Assembly (NCBI GenBank): GCA_014706295.1
Contig: JACSVZ010000002.1
Span: forward strand, 50,928,717 to 50,992,716
Source: Lycocorax pyrrhopterus obiensis
Lineage: Eukaryota > Chordata > Aves > Passeriformes > Paradisaeidae
Length of the DNA stretch: 64,000 bases
Reading direction: 5' to 3'
The stretch's first letter is position 1. Each line of letters begins with the position of its first letter. The notes beneath the pieces are model-generated. The model made no database searches and was not told the DNA's origin. It was given only the letters and a program-made list of their open reading frames with translations. Shown here piece by piece: positions 26,393 to 36,517 of this stretch. The translations under genes and the position numbers were made by a program.

Positions 26393-27800
26393 AGGCAGGG
26401 CATGAGTGGAGCCTTGGAGGCACAAGGGCAGTAGGCAGGAACAGAGCCACAGGGACCCAGAGCAGCCCTGACAAGGACCGTACTCAGTTTCACGGAGGAC
26501 AAGAAGCAACACCTGGGGGCCACCCCTGGGCCCACCCTGGGAGTCTAGAAAGCTTCCTCCCACCAGATGGGAGGCATGAGGGCAGCAGGCACCTGACCAA
26601 AATGGCCTGAAGGAGGCTGAGGGCTGTGCTCAGTGTTGCAGAGGAAGGTAAAAGGTGCTGCAGGGCACAAGACACGGCATGCCTGTCTTCATGGGGCATG
26701 AGCAGCAGGCAGCAACCTGTCCAAGAGGGCCCAGTGGAGACCTTACCATCACATACTCAATGCCGCAAAAAGGCAAAAAAAGACCACCAAGAGCCAGTGT
26801 CAGTCTGCTCCAGTGGAAAATTCCTTCCTGACCCCATAGGTGATAATCAGCTATTCCCTGAACATATGAGTAAACCTGCATCCTCATTCCACGCATTGGG
26901 CATGCCTCCCAGGAGATGCCCGACTTATATTCTGCCCCATCTGGATTTATGTCAGGGCCTTCCAAGAATGAACAAATGCCCTTGGCTTAATCCACCTTGG
27001 GAGCAAGAATCCTTTCTGCACCGGGCAGGGCACCACTGCTCCAAAGGGGTGCTCCAAAGCACTGGGATCCCTTGCAACATCTCTGCACATCTTCTCTTAT
27101 GGCTGCTGCTCCTCGCTCCACATGGAGTATGAGGACAGTCGGTTCTGGAGTGCTCCTTAAGGCATTTCCTTTGTGTTGCCATCACCATCCAGCTGAAAAA
27201 AGATTTCAGACCCTCAGATGAGCTTTGAAGGGGACCCTGCTGGGAGCTAGTTTTGCAGTGGAGCACCTCCAGAAGACTTGTCCAGCCTCCAGTTCTCATC
27301 CCTCAGCTTCAAGTGATTCTACCAGCTCCTCAAGGACTTCTCTATGATGTATTTGGGCTGCAGTGGGAGATGGCGGTGGGAGATAGGAGGATGCTCCCTT
27401 TTATCCTGCTCCAGGGCACTGTGACTGCGGTGTTGCAGGATAGTGGCACTGTGCCACCTGGGTGACCGGGTCCTCCGTTCACAATTCCACTTGCAACAGC
27501 CTCATCCTCCACCCAGAATCCTTCACAGGACGACTTTTGGGATGCTGGCCCCAAGGCAGTCCCTGTGCCAGGAGGCCCAGAGTGTTCCGGCCCTTGGTGA
27601 CCATGCACTGGGCACAGCTGCTGGGCGACAATGGTGCATTCTCTGCCACTTGGCTCCCAAGAACAAACCCCATGCTCTTACCTTTCTTTCAGGCCATGGA
27701 GGAAAACAATCCTGCAGTTCTGAGACTACCTCTATTATCTGTCAAGTTATCCAGAACCCTGCATTACATCCTCCTCCTTCTCCTCAATATACCTAAATGT
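26393..27800. other. GC-rich segment of unknown nature, with degenerate internal repeats
   Basis: Base composition changes sharply here compared with both flanks. Long chance frames appear on both strands, the longest being 168 codons at 26626-27132 on the plus strand. That frame has no signal peptide, domain or motif that I recognise, and several overlapping frames of 110-117 codons exist on the same DNA, which argues for composition rather than coding. A GGCATGAG...CTCA(G/A) pattern recurs three times between 26398 and 26780. The stretch around 26760-26900 faintly resembles, from memory, an old amniote interspersed repeat with a 'TTCCTTCCTGACCCC' core. The most likely explanation is an old, unclassified repeat or GC-rich non-coding DNA. 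Confidence 0.5.
26398..26780 (+). repeat. Three imperfect direct repeats (about 120-175 bp apart)
   Basis: The word GCATGAG recurs at about 26399, 26574 and 26696. Each is followed by a GCAG/AGGCA-rich stretch and then by TACTCAG, TGCTCAG or TACTCAA at 26481, 26627 and 26754. Units two and three keep nearly the same internal distance (53 and 58 bases), while unit one is about 30 bases longer. Purine-rich 'GGAGGACAAG', 'GAGGAAGGTAAAAGG' and 'AAAAAGGC' stretches follow each. This is a hand alignment; similarity is low enough that it could be partly compositional. Confidence 0.4.
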
Positions 27801-30800
27801 TTACTGGCTTAGCTCTTGTTGTAGCATGAACAAGTATTTATAATGAACAAATAATCTACGTTCTCAAGAAAACTATTTCAGTAGCCTAAATTTTTAAATA
27901 ATAATAATAAACAAAGATATTAATATTCCTTAGAGTTAAAATAAGAGAAGCCTTTTTTCCTCTCTGTGCGGAGCTTATATAGAACAAAATGCAAGACAAA
28001 GAACAACTGAGGATTTTCTGAAATCTCAAAATGTTCAGGCCTACAGCTACAAGATGATGTACAACCCACACAGTTACTTCAAAGAGTCTCATAAGAATGT
28101 TTTTGACTATTGCAACCTGTGTAATATAGGATAAAGTGAAAAAAAACATGGCAAAGGCATAAGAATAAAATAGCACTCAAACCATCTTCATCTCAAACCA
28201 TTCCAACTTGTTTAAAGAGTTACTGATTACACTATATAGTTATTAACAATCTGGGTCATAAGTCACATTGCTCCACACAGGGAACCTCACAGGTTTTCAC
28301 CTTCTGTCCATGCAGTCCTACTACATCCACTGGTGCTGCCTTTTCCTTTTTCTTTGAAGCTTCCATGATCTAATCACCATTTCATTCTGTCTTTCTCTGG
28401 TTGTCTTGGAGAGTCCTGTTCTAACAGCAGCTGGAAGGTCCGGCCAATTTCTCAATGATACCGAAGTACTGCTTAGACTCTGTTAAATTTTGCAAGTTAT
28501 TCAAATATTTCCATCTGAGTGCAGGGAACACGGTTTGTGAACCTAGGTTATTAAATTTTTAATGTTTTTCTCATGCTTTCTTTTCCCCGATTTTTACAAT
28601 GTTCTCCTCATGCCCTATTTTGAGAATGGAGATTTTTTCATGGTAAAAAATATTGCAAAAAACTAAGATATACTTCAGAAAGAAAGCTAATTAAACTATT
28701 CCTATTTTGTGGTTAGCTCTGTAGAGTTTGTAAACTCCAAGCTGTCTACTGATCTGTGTTAATAATTTGGCAGTTGTCACACTGGTACATAATGGACAAG
28801 TGCCACTGTATTCAAAGCATTGTCATCTGAGGTATTATCTCTGTCTACAAAGTCTTTTTTCTGGACTGAGATGGATTATTATGTAAATGCACTGAACCTC
28901 TCTCATTGAAAGGCAGCTTTTACCTCCATTTCCACATAAAAAGTTTGTATGGTTACAAAGAGACGTGGGGAGAAGAGGAGAGAGACAAGGCACATGCAGG
29001 AAGTGTCTTCCAGCCATATGGCCAGGAATATCTGCAGGCTGAAGCCATGGTGTAGTTTCAGCCCTTTCCCAGTCCTATATAACTTCCTTTTTGTGAGTTT
29101 GTATTGGAAATAACTCAACAGCAAAGCAGGTTTTGCTTCCAGCCAGGACATTCTTATATCATCTGCTCCTCATGCAGAGAGCTGCTGGATGATGTCTGCC
29201 TGTCTGTCTCACCACTGAACTGGCAGAGGGAGGGGAAGAAGAGTGAGGAAGGGTAGAGTTCTAACGTCTGTGTAAAGATCCAGAAATGAAGAACTTAATA
29301 CTATTTGCAATTAGGAATTTTAACTCCAAAGAAATTTTGTCTTGCTGCCAGTTATATGGTGGCCATCTTTATATACAAATATGCTTGCTGTGCTTTGTTA
29401 TTTAGATGAATTATTTCAAACTATGATTGGCAATCCCATAGTTTACAGAATGTGGCTCTATGGGATTAAAGCCAAATGCTGGTACTCTGTCATACAGAAT
29501 GTATCCCCACACCAGGTAAGCAATAATCATCCAGAAATGTTCTGCCACACGTATCTGATTACTTAAATTAATCTTTAATGTGAAATTATTCTCAAAAACT
29601 GGCGTCTAATTCATCTCGCTCTGTTACAGAGGGAATCACAGTGTTTACACAATCATAAAATACCAGAAACGGCTACATGAAAATTTTTCATTTCCCCCCC
29701 ACTTTTTCACATGGCACACAGAAATTTTCATTAAAATTGGCTTATGTGCTGTATAATCTCCAATGGCAGATTTGACACTGTATTTTGAAATCATTTTAGT
29801 GTTTCCTCATTGCGATTTTGTGATTAAAATCCATAATTCTAGCCATAATAAAGTCAGGAAAGCTTTAGAATTCTCCGAGACTGCTGGGATAAATTTGTTG
29901 TGAGTAATAATTCCCATTCAAAGCCCTGTGCTTAAATCTGAAAGTACAACAGTACCATCTGGACTGCAACAACAGGTTAGGTTGCTAATGTTAAGTAAAA
30001 GAAGGTGCATAGGGACCTGTGCTGTCACAAGCAATGCAGCACGTGGATCACTGTGGCAACAATGCAACTTCCTTTCATAATGCAGTTATATGTAATTAAG
30101 AGACAGAAATAGGGATGATTATTTTTTTTTCTCAGTAGCATTTTCACTGCCTGTAATTATACATACCTGCACGAAATTATATGCATTTATACTATTTAAC
30201 CACTGATAAAAAGAGAATGTTCCTTCGCTTTGGTGTTCCCCTGTAATTAGATCTCAGCTTGCAATCTTTGCAATAAAAAAATGCTCATGTGAGGGAGGGA
30301 AGACAAAAGGACACTGTTTCAACTCTTGTATCTCCCAAGTGCAAGTGTAATACTCTAACATGACTATTCTTTTCACATTTTTCAAAACTGCAGGAAACAA
30401 AATGCAGAAACCTTTTCCATATCAGGCCAGCATTTAGCTTGGCAGAACCTGGGACTTTGGAAGCAGTTACCCTCAGGCAGGTGCAACCTAAGAACTTAAC
30501 TACCCCTCAGTACCTTTTGTTATGTTCTTACGGAGAAAACTCTCCCCTCCTTACTAACCACTCTGGCTAATGATGAAAAATGCCACCATTTACAACTTCA
30601 CCTTTTGTCCCCTGAACCAAATGGCTGAAGCCTGCATTAAGAATCATTCAATGTGACAGCTTATCTTTTTGCCCAGTGGGGGTCTTTACTGAAGTGTGGC
30701 TATGAAAGCAATTTCCATGTTGATGATGATGGCTGAAGTCTTTATGATTCAGATCCAAACTAGTTTAAAAAAGCAGGAGGATCTCGCTATGACAAGCCAC

Positions 30801-32130
30801 AAGTATCTTCCCCTTTCAAAGGAAATGAAATTGAGATGATATATAGCACATATGGTACTTGGATTCCTTGAAAGAAAGCCACATAAAAATGTTATATATA
30901 ATGGCATATTGTAGCAGAAATGCTTGTAAACTCTTATTTGCAGATGGTAATAAGACAGCCATGAAAATCCAGTCAGATCTAAATATTGGCATTGTTACTA
31001 CTCAGCCAAAGGGCTTGTTCTAAAGTGCAAAGTAAGGAGAACTGAACTTGATCATGGGAAAACAACAAACTTGATTACATCTCTATCATTGAAAGAAACA
31101 AAGCCAACCCAAGAAACTTCTTTTGATACTATTCTAATTTCCTGTGACTATACAATTGCTGCTCTACTTGCAACATAATCTTCCTGTGCTTAAAACCCAT
31201 AAATGTAAGACATACAGCTTTAATTTTTATGAGGATGATATCAGCATCCAAAATGGTAAAAGAGAGAAACAGAGTGAGAATATAGTCTCTTATATAAAGA
31301 AAACATACATCTGTAAGCATAGATAAAACACTGTTATTTATGCCAAACTCTTTTATGAATACAGATGTTTATATAAATATATAATAAACCTAATATATAA
31401 TACACAAAAATATAGAAAGCATAATAATATTTTCATATCATAAAAGGCCAGTATATATAACTTTTATGTGGCATGTGGCATTATAATATATGAACCATTT
31501 GAATGTATATTATGTGTTATAGAAAGAAATAGCTTCTAAACAGTAACTTCTGTAAGAAGTTAACTTCCAAAATAAGCTGCTTGACGTATAGGAAGCCTTA
31601 AGTCTTGTATTTCATAAATGCATCATAAAGCTTTGATACTAATTAAATTACATTGTAAGTTACTTGCAATTACATTATAATACATTTCAAAACCTTAATT
31701 CTGATTAATTTCCCTATAATAATGGAATTATTTTTAATAGAAACTCGCATGAATGGGTTCAGTCATTGAGATCAATACAAATCGTTGCATAAGCCTAAAT
31801 TTATCCATTGAAGGAAAAACAGAGACTTAATTAGCTATATCTTCACGTCCTTTCTTTCAAGTCAGTTTACATTTCCAAACCCAAATATTCAAAATAAAAC
31901 CAAGTAATTCAAACCGACAAACACTGACCACAGAAGTTCTTTTTAATTTCAGATGTATGTGAGGAGACAGAAGAAACTTCATCCCTATGGCAGCAGCTTG
32001 TCACATGCTCTTTTCATTATGACTTCAACCTTCAACAGGTCCATGAGGAGAATCAATATAAAATGCCTGACATGCCAGAGCACCTCACTGGTACACCACA
32101 AAGCATGTCCTTTAACACTGAGATTACTAC
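27801..32130. other. Non-coding, AT-rich; probable intron
   Basis: No gene, RNA or transposon is supported. The stretch from about 31330 to 31520 is especially rich in TATATA/ATAATA words. Only short chance frames are present. Confidence 0.55.
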
Positions 32131-32735
32131 AGTGGTATACTGGGTCTGGCTGGGATGGAATCACTTAATTAATCTTCTTCCCAGCAGCCCATGGGTGTTG
32201 TGTTTCCCAGCTGTGGCTAAAACCATGCTGGTACCAGACCACTGTTTGGCTGCTGCTGGACAGCACTTGTCCAGAAGCATCAAGGCTTCTCTCCATACCC
32301 TTCCCCTTAAAGACCAGGGGGAGGGAGTGCGTAAGAGGTTAGACAAGGACATAGCTGGGGTAGCTGAGCCAAATTGATCTTGGGAAAGCCCATACTGTAC
32401 AACATCATGCCCAGCAATAAAAACCCAGGGAACGGAAGAGGAAAGGAGTATATTCAGTGTTATGGAGTTTCTCTTCCAAAACAAACACCGCATGTGCTGA
32501 GGCCCTGCTTTCCAGAGAGCAGCTGGACATTTGCTTACTGATGCAAAGTAGTGAACAAATTTCTCTTTTTGCTTTGCTTGCATGTGCAGTTTTTCCTTTT
32601 CTTATTAAATTGTCTTCTTAATCCACCAGTCTTTTCCCCTTTCTTCTGTTTTTCTCCCCATCCCTCAGGAGAAGAAAGAGAGCTAAAGGTAGGGTGGGTG
32701 TTTGGCTGCCGGCCGGCCATGGTCAACCTACCACA
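32131..32735 (+). mobile_element. Old solo LTR of an avian endogenous retrovirus (ERVL-like type)
   Basis: The order of landmarks matches a common avian LTR. A 'TATACTGGGT...GGGATGGAAT' block lies near the 5' end, a promoter-like region has a CAATAAAAA TATA-type stretch at 32415-32423, and an ATTAAA poly-A signal sits at 32604-32609 downstream of a 'TTTGCTTTGCTTGCATG' block. The element closes with a GGCTGCCGG...CTACCACA end. The element is on the plus strand, antisense to the host gene. No internal retroviral sequence is present on either side. The 5' end is degraded; flanks ACTAC and ACTCA are at best a decayed target-site duplication. The frames inside it are not genes. The family assignment rests on remembered consensus features. 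Confidence 0.78.
32604..32609 (+). promoter_or_regulatory. ATTAAA polyadenylation signal of the old LTR
   Basis: A common poly-A signal variant at the position expected for the R region, about 130 bases before the LTR end and followed by T-rich sequence. It lies on the strand opposite to the host gene. Confidence 0.55.
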
Positions 32736-32950
32736 ACTCATTTAGTGCAAATGGATGTCTACATTTCAGGAACAGAAGGCATTTTGCAAGACCAAAGCAG
32801 TATGTCATATTTTGGTTTTTCACTGTAGCATCTATCTCTTTGAGAGTCTCGTAAATTAAAGTAGGAAATGAAAAGCACATGCATTTCTTTACCATAACTA
32901 TGCAGATATTTGCTGATGATATCCCAAATCACTGAGCCAGTAGAATTTCT

Positions 32951-33090
32951 ATCCTTGAGATATACAAAGCTCAACTGGACATAGCCCTGAGTAACCTGAT
33001 GTAGCTTTGAAGTTGGCCCTGCATTTAGAGGGCGACATAAACTCCAGTAGTTGGTTGTTACCGGAATTATTCTAGGGTTCTGTGATCTAG
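32951..33090 (+). mobile_element. CR1 LINE 3' end
   Basis: The plus strand carries the CR1 tail landmarks in order: an AAAGCTCAACTGGACATAGC block, CCCTGAGTAACCTGATGTAG, a 'TTGGCCCTGC' block and a final GGAATTATTCTAGGGTTCTGTGATC, a decayed form of the terminal octamer repeats. The element is 5'-truncated and only about 140 bp long. A 123-codon minus-strand frame at 32759-33130 runs through it and is not a gene. The element lies about 215 bp after the old LTR. Confidence 0.8.
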
Positions 33091-33874
33091 TACTCTTTGC
33101 TTCTTTCAGAGCACTATTTGAAAAAGCCATTTTCAGCTTTCCAGCAGGCTTGCAATGGCTTTAATATACAGGTAATTTTCATGACAAGCCAAGCTGCCTG
33201 CATTCAGGAGTTGGGCTACTTGTTCTTTCTGTGTTTCCTAGTATTTTCTTTTTTTCACCAACAAAGAAACCATTTATCAGAAGCAACATAAATAAATACA
33301 GGTAAGTGGTTGAAAAGGTAGTGCCAAAGTGAAAGGCTGCCCTAATTTTCAGTTACTCTTCTCAGAGTGGAAAGAAACAAACCCGGTAAGCATTATTTTA
33401 ATTAAGTTTGAGCATTTATGACATCACTGATGTGCAAGCTTGTGGACCTGGTTTAGTTCTCTGAGGAACACAGGGAAGCCAGAAGGGGCTGAAGCCAGGA
33501 GCCACAACTTCTAGTTGCAAAAAGGTCTCCATCATAGTCACCTAAGAAACAGACAAAATGTGTGAGGAGTTTCCTCTCTTCAAGGCAGCCATATTATTGA
33601 CATAGGCTGAGCCTAACTTACAAGAACTTTCCACCTCCTCCTCTGCTGCTGAGTGGGGAGATTTGAGAGTTGCTTTCCACTGCACCCTACACAGTCTGCA
33701 ATTTAAAGCCATCATCTCCATCATCTAAGCATAGTTCCCACTCATAAAAAAGTAGGGCCACCTTGGCACGATCACTGGCAGTGTCAGGATCATCTTTTCT
33801 GGATCACTGTATATTTTCAGAATGTGAAGGACTCATCAGTGTGTCAGAGTATGGGTGATCTCTCCACAACTTAC
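33091..33874 (-). other. Intron downstream of the CNTNAP-family exon
   Basis: The host gene's intron starts at the donor site at 33869-33874 and extends towards lower coordinates. Apart from the repeats listed, nothing with coding signal is visible in this stretch; the 60-codon frame at 33542-33724 has no splice sites or similarity I can support. Confidence 0.7.
33869..33874 (-). other. Splice donor (GTAAGT)
   Basis: On the minus strand the exon ends GACAG and the intron begins GTAAGT, a near-perfect match to the U1 consensus. The codon is split after its second base, so the following intron is phase 2. Confidence 0.88.
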
Positions 33875-34046
33875 CTGTCAATAATGGCACACATGTCAAT
33901 GGTGACATTGGCAAAGCTTCCCAGCTCGCCTCGCTCCACTGCGTGCAAATCCACGAGCTGATCATCAACATGAATACTCTGCATGCATCCTTGAAAAGAA
34001 TGCTCAAATAGAGAGTGATCCGAGTCATTCATCTGTACAGGAAACC
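33875..34046 (-). CDS. Internal coding exon of a contactin-associated protein (Caspr/CNTNAP family, probably CNTNAP5 or CNTNAP4)
   Basis: This 172-bp exon encodes 56 whole codons plus two split ones. The peptide starts [17 protein letters not shown], contains [15 protein letters not shown] and ends [15 protein letters not shown] followed by a split Arg codon. This is the C-terminal strand pair of a laminin G domain (Gly-Cys-Met motif, then the closing Cys in DMCAII) running into the first EGF-like module. In the Caspr family it corresponds to the end of LamG2, just before EGF1 and the fibrinogen-like region. Family members are single-pass neuronal membrane proteins whose large extracellular part binds contactins and other partners at axons and synapses. 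NVT is a potential N-glycosylation site. CNTNAP2, as I recall it, has YEVAQRKPGSF where this exon has [11 protein letters not shown], so CNTNAP5 or CNTNAP4 is favoured, but from memory only. The exon is open throughout, has good splice sites and looks functional. Its length is not a multiple of three, so skipping it would shift the frame. Confidence 0.9.
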
Positions 34047-34070
34047 CTGTAGAGAAGCAAAATAAAGAGC
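34047..34070 (-). other. Splice acceptor with pyrimidine tract
   Basis: On the minus strand the intron ends TTTATTTTGCTTCTCTACAG, a pyrimidine-rich tract and CAG, directly before GGTTTCC of the exon. The upstream codon is split after its first base, so the preceding intron is phase 1. Confidence 0.88.
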
Positions 34071-35560
34071 ATTATTAACCTCATCTACTATTACTTAAGC
34101 CAGGATTTTTTCAAAGGAAGACATGTTTCCTAGATGAGGGAAGAAAAAAGTCAACGTGGTAAGGAAATATGATAAAGTTATTAATTTGCATTGCAATGTT
34201 ATTGATTTAAGTAACTGTTAACTACCTGAAATAATTTATACAGTACAGCTGATGAATCATTAATTTTTGTCTGAAGGATGGAAGTCTTCTGCTGCCTTCT
34301 CCTCTGGTCCTCTACTGCTGTTTCTCGTTCCTTCTTTCTCATACAAATATTATTGGAATAGGAAAAGGATTTATCTCCTTACTGTATTTTAGAACCCACA
34401 TTCTAATTTCTCTGCTTTTTCTGACTAAAAATGCAGCCAAGAAGTGAATTTCCACTTCTCTAGAACTAGGCTTCCACTCATTGTCACTTTGTCTTTTGTT
34501 CATGAGCAAAGAATACTTGTGCTAGAATCTTTCTGTAAACTTGAAAATAGTCCTAAAATCTAATATCCTGGATCACTTCTGAGGAATCTGAGGACATTCT
34601 GTAGTATTTTCAGTTTCGCTCTGAATACATTCATTTTGTTGTCTGTTCTAAGGTGTTTTATAAGAGATGAGAATGACTTAGTGTCTGGCTCAGGCTAAAA
34701 GGCAAGGAGACAGAGCATGTTTGTATGCAATTGTTTAACTGAATGCCCTTCAGAAGTGAACGTGTCAATTTACTTGAGAAACATGTCCTTGATCAGACAG
34801 TGGAGAGCCTCATTCACTACTTATAAATCTTTAACAATGTACTCCCTGAAAAAGACAGAATCCATTTAGGATGGGAGCAGGAAGGAAGAGATGGAGGGTA
34901 ACAACAGTTTGTTGAAAAGAAAAGAAGGTAAAGAAGGTAAAAAGCCTGAAAAATGCATAATGGTTTTGCAGATTTCAGCTAGGTAGATGACCAGCCATGC
35001 AGTCAGTACTTGTCTGACAAGGGTAAAATATTGTACACATTTGCTTTGGTAGCTAAGACAGATTTTACAGCTTCCATTCCTTCTCCCACTTTTCTATCCA
35101 CCTTGCCAATCTCCGATGCCTTATGCCCTCTTCAATAGCATTTGTGGAGACAGGCGAATAACAGATTATCAAATTGACATTATTTGAACAGTAGCAGAAA
35201 AAAAATAATGAACATAATTTTAAATTATGCTCCTGAATACAGTTTATCACATACCACATAAATAGTTGAATTGGCTGAAAAAGAGGGCGATAAACAGAGA
35301 AACAAGCAACAGGTGCCTGAGGTCAGACGATGCCTAATATGGCACCTATTACTAAAAAACCCACAACAAGTTAATGTAAGTCTTCGCCAAAATCTAATTA
35401 AGATACATTTTAACTAAAAGGCTTTGCCAGAGATTTCATACCATCATTAATGCTTTTTAAATTTTTCTAAAGTGACCCTGCCCAACAGCTAAATTTACTT
35501 CTGGTAGCTTCTAAATTTCCCTGACACTCTTCAGTAAGCACTTACTTCAGAGTTCATTAG
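34071..35560 (-). other. Intron upstream of the CNTNAP-family exon
   Basis: AT-rich sequence without supported exon or repeat. The 64-codon minus-strand frame at 35065-35259 shows no family signature. Confidence 0.65.
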
Positions 35561-35565
35561 TGGTG
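35561..35565. repeat. Target-site duplication, left copy (TGGTG)
   Basis: TGGTG precedes the LTR and the same five bases follow it at 36206-36210. A perfect 5-bp duplication shows a single retroviral-type integration that later collapsed to one LTR. Confidence 0.85.
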
Positions 35566-36205
35566 TGTCTTGGGGTGACTCTATCATGTGTATCCCCTAT
35601 CATGCTCTATGCCCAAAAAGTAATACTGTGCCTTTTCTGTGCCTTTAAACTGAGCTTGGAAAAAAAAAAACCAAACGAACTTTTCAAAACAGTTTCCCAA
35701 GGACACGGAGATACACTCTCTCTGCGTTCTCTGGCTGCAGGAGCAGGAGGGAGCACCCTGCTTGCTTGCTTCAGCCAGCGGTTTCGGTTTTTTTTTTTTC
35801 CTTCTCTTCCTGGCGTGAGACGGAAAGCTGCATTTTGTTTCCTGGGACTTTGGTTTTTCCCTTCTTCTCTTCTGGACTGTTCAACAACATCAGAACACAT
35901 CGGGAGAATTTTTCCCCGAGGCCCGGGGTTGGGCCCTCGCCGACCCAGCTCCGAGGAGGAGAGAGACCACACCTACAGAAGGACTCTGAAATCTTCCCAG
36001 GTTTCTCTCTGTAGCGAGAGATTTCATTTCATTATTTAGCATTATTATCCTTTTCCTGTGTGTTTGTTAAATAAATAGTTCTTATCTCATTCACTTTCCT
36101 TCGAGGAAAATATCTTTTTTTCCCCGATCCCTGTGGGGGGAAGGGTGGTTGTAGCCTGGTTTCCTCTCAGAGGATATATTGCTAGATTTTGGCCAAACCG
36201 GCACA
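35566..36205 (+). mobile_element. Young solo LTR of an endogenous retrovirus, copy 1 (640 bp)
   Basis: The element starts TGTCTTGGGGTGACTC and ends CCAAACCGGCACA, so it has the TG...CA ends of an LTR, and it is bounded by a perfect 5-bp duplication. It matches a second copy at 51545-52182 from end to end; by eye about 20 substitutions and a few small indels separate them, several at CpG sites or C/T and G/A positions. It has an AATAAA signal at 36070-36075, and a GC-rich, CpG-containing centre. No retroviral genes lie next to it, so it is a solo LTR left after recombination between the two LTRs of a provirus. The 5-bp duplication fits ERVL and some other classes; class is not resolved. The 159-codon frame through it is accidental. 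Orientation is antisense to the host gene. Confidence 0.93.
36070..36075 (+). promoter_or_regulatory. AATAAA polyadenylation signal of LTR copy 1
   Basis: Canonical signal about 505 bases into the LTR, conserved in the second copy, marking the probable end of the R region. It points away from the host gene's direction of transcription and so should not truncate its transcript. Confidence 0.7.
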
Positions 36206-36210
36206 TGGTG
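36206..36210. repeat. Target-site duplication, right copy (TGGTG)
   Basis: Right-hand partner of the duplication at 35561-35565, immediately after the terminal CA of the LTR. Confidence 0.85.
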
Positions 36211-36483
36211 GCACAGAGTTAATCAGGGATGCTATAGTAATTAAGCTGGGACAATGCTAAAAGTTAGTTCTGACAGGTATCTCAGGAAGCTGGGCTTGCC
36301 TTGAGGTTGTATCACCTTTGGACTGAAACTCTGACACTATTTCAGGGAGCCGTAAACTGCTATGAGACAGATAAATAACCCCATCACACCAACACACGTT
36401 TGATGGAGAAGGAAAAACTCCTTGGGAATCCCCCAAATGCCTAACTAGTGCATAATAACCTCATCAAATCAAATGCCATCCCC

Positions 36484-36517
36484 AAAAACAAACAAACAAG
36501 CAAACAAACAAACAAAA
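36484..36517. repeat. (CAAA)n microsatellite
   Basis: About eight CAAA units with one CAAG interruption. A tetranucleotide microsatellite likely to vary in length. Confidence 0.9.

Noticed and set aside
26626..27132. 168-codon plus-strand open frame, the longest in the window
   Set aside because: No recognisable domain or splice context, and overlapping long frames on both strands show the length comes from GC-rich composition.
32161..32583. 140-codon minus-strand frame
   Set aside because: It is antisense within the old LTR, whose landmarks are clear on the plus strand.
32759..33130. 123-codon minus-strand frame with an apparently protein-like sequence
   Set aside because: About a third of it is the reverse complement of a CR1 3' end, a common source of spurious bird 'proteins'; there are no splice sites.
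35560..36039. 159-codon plus-strand open frame, the second longest in the window
   Set aside because: It lies almost wholly inside the solo LTR; the second LTR copy breaks the same frame with indels, so it is not a conserved protein.
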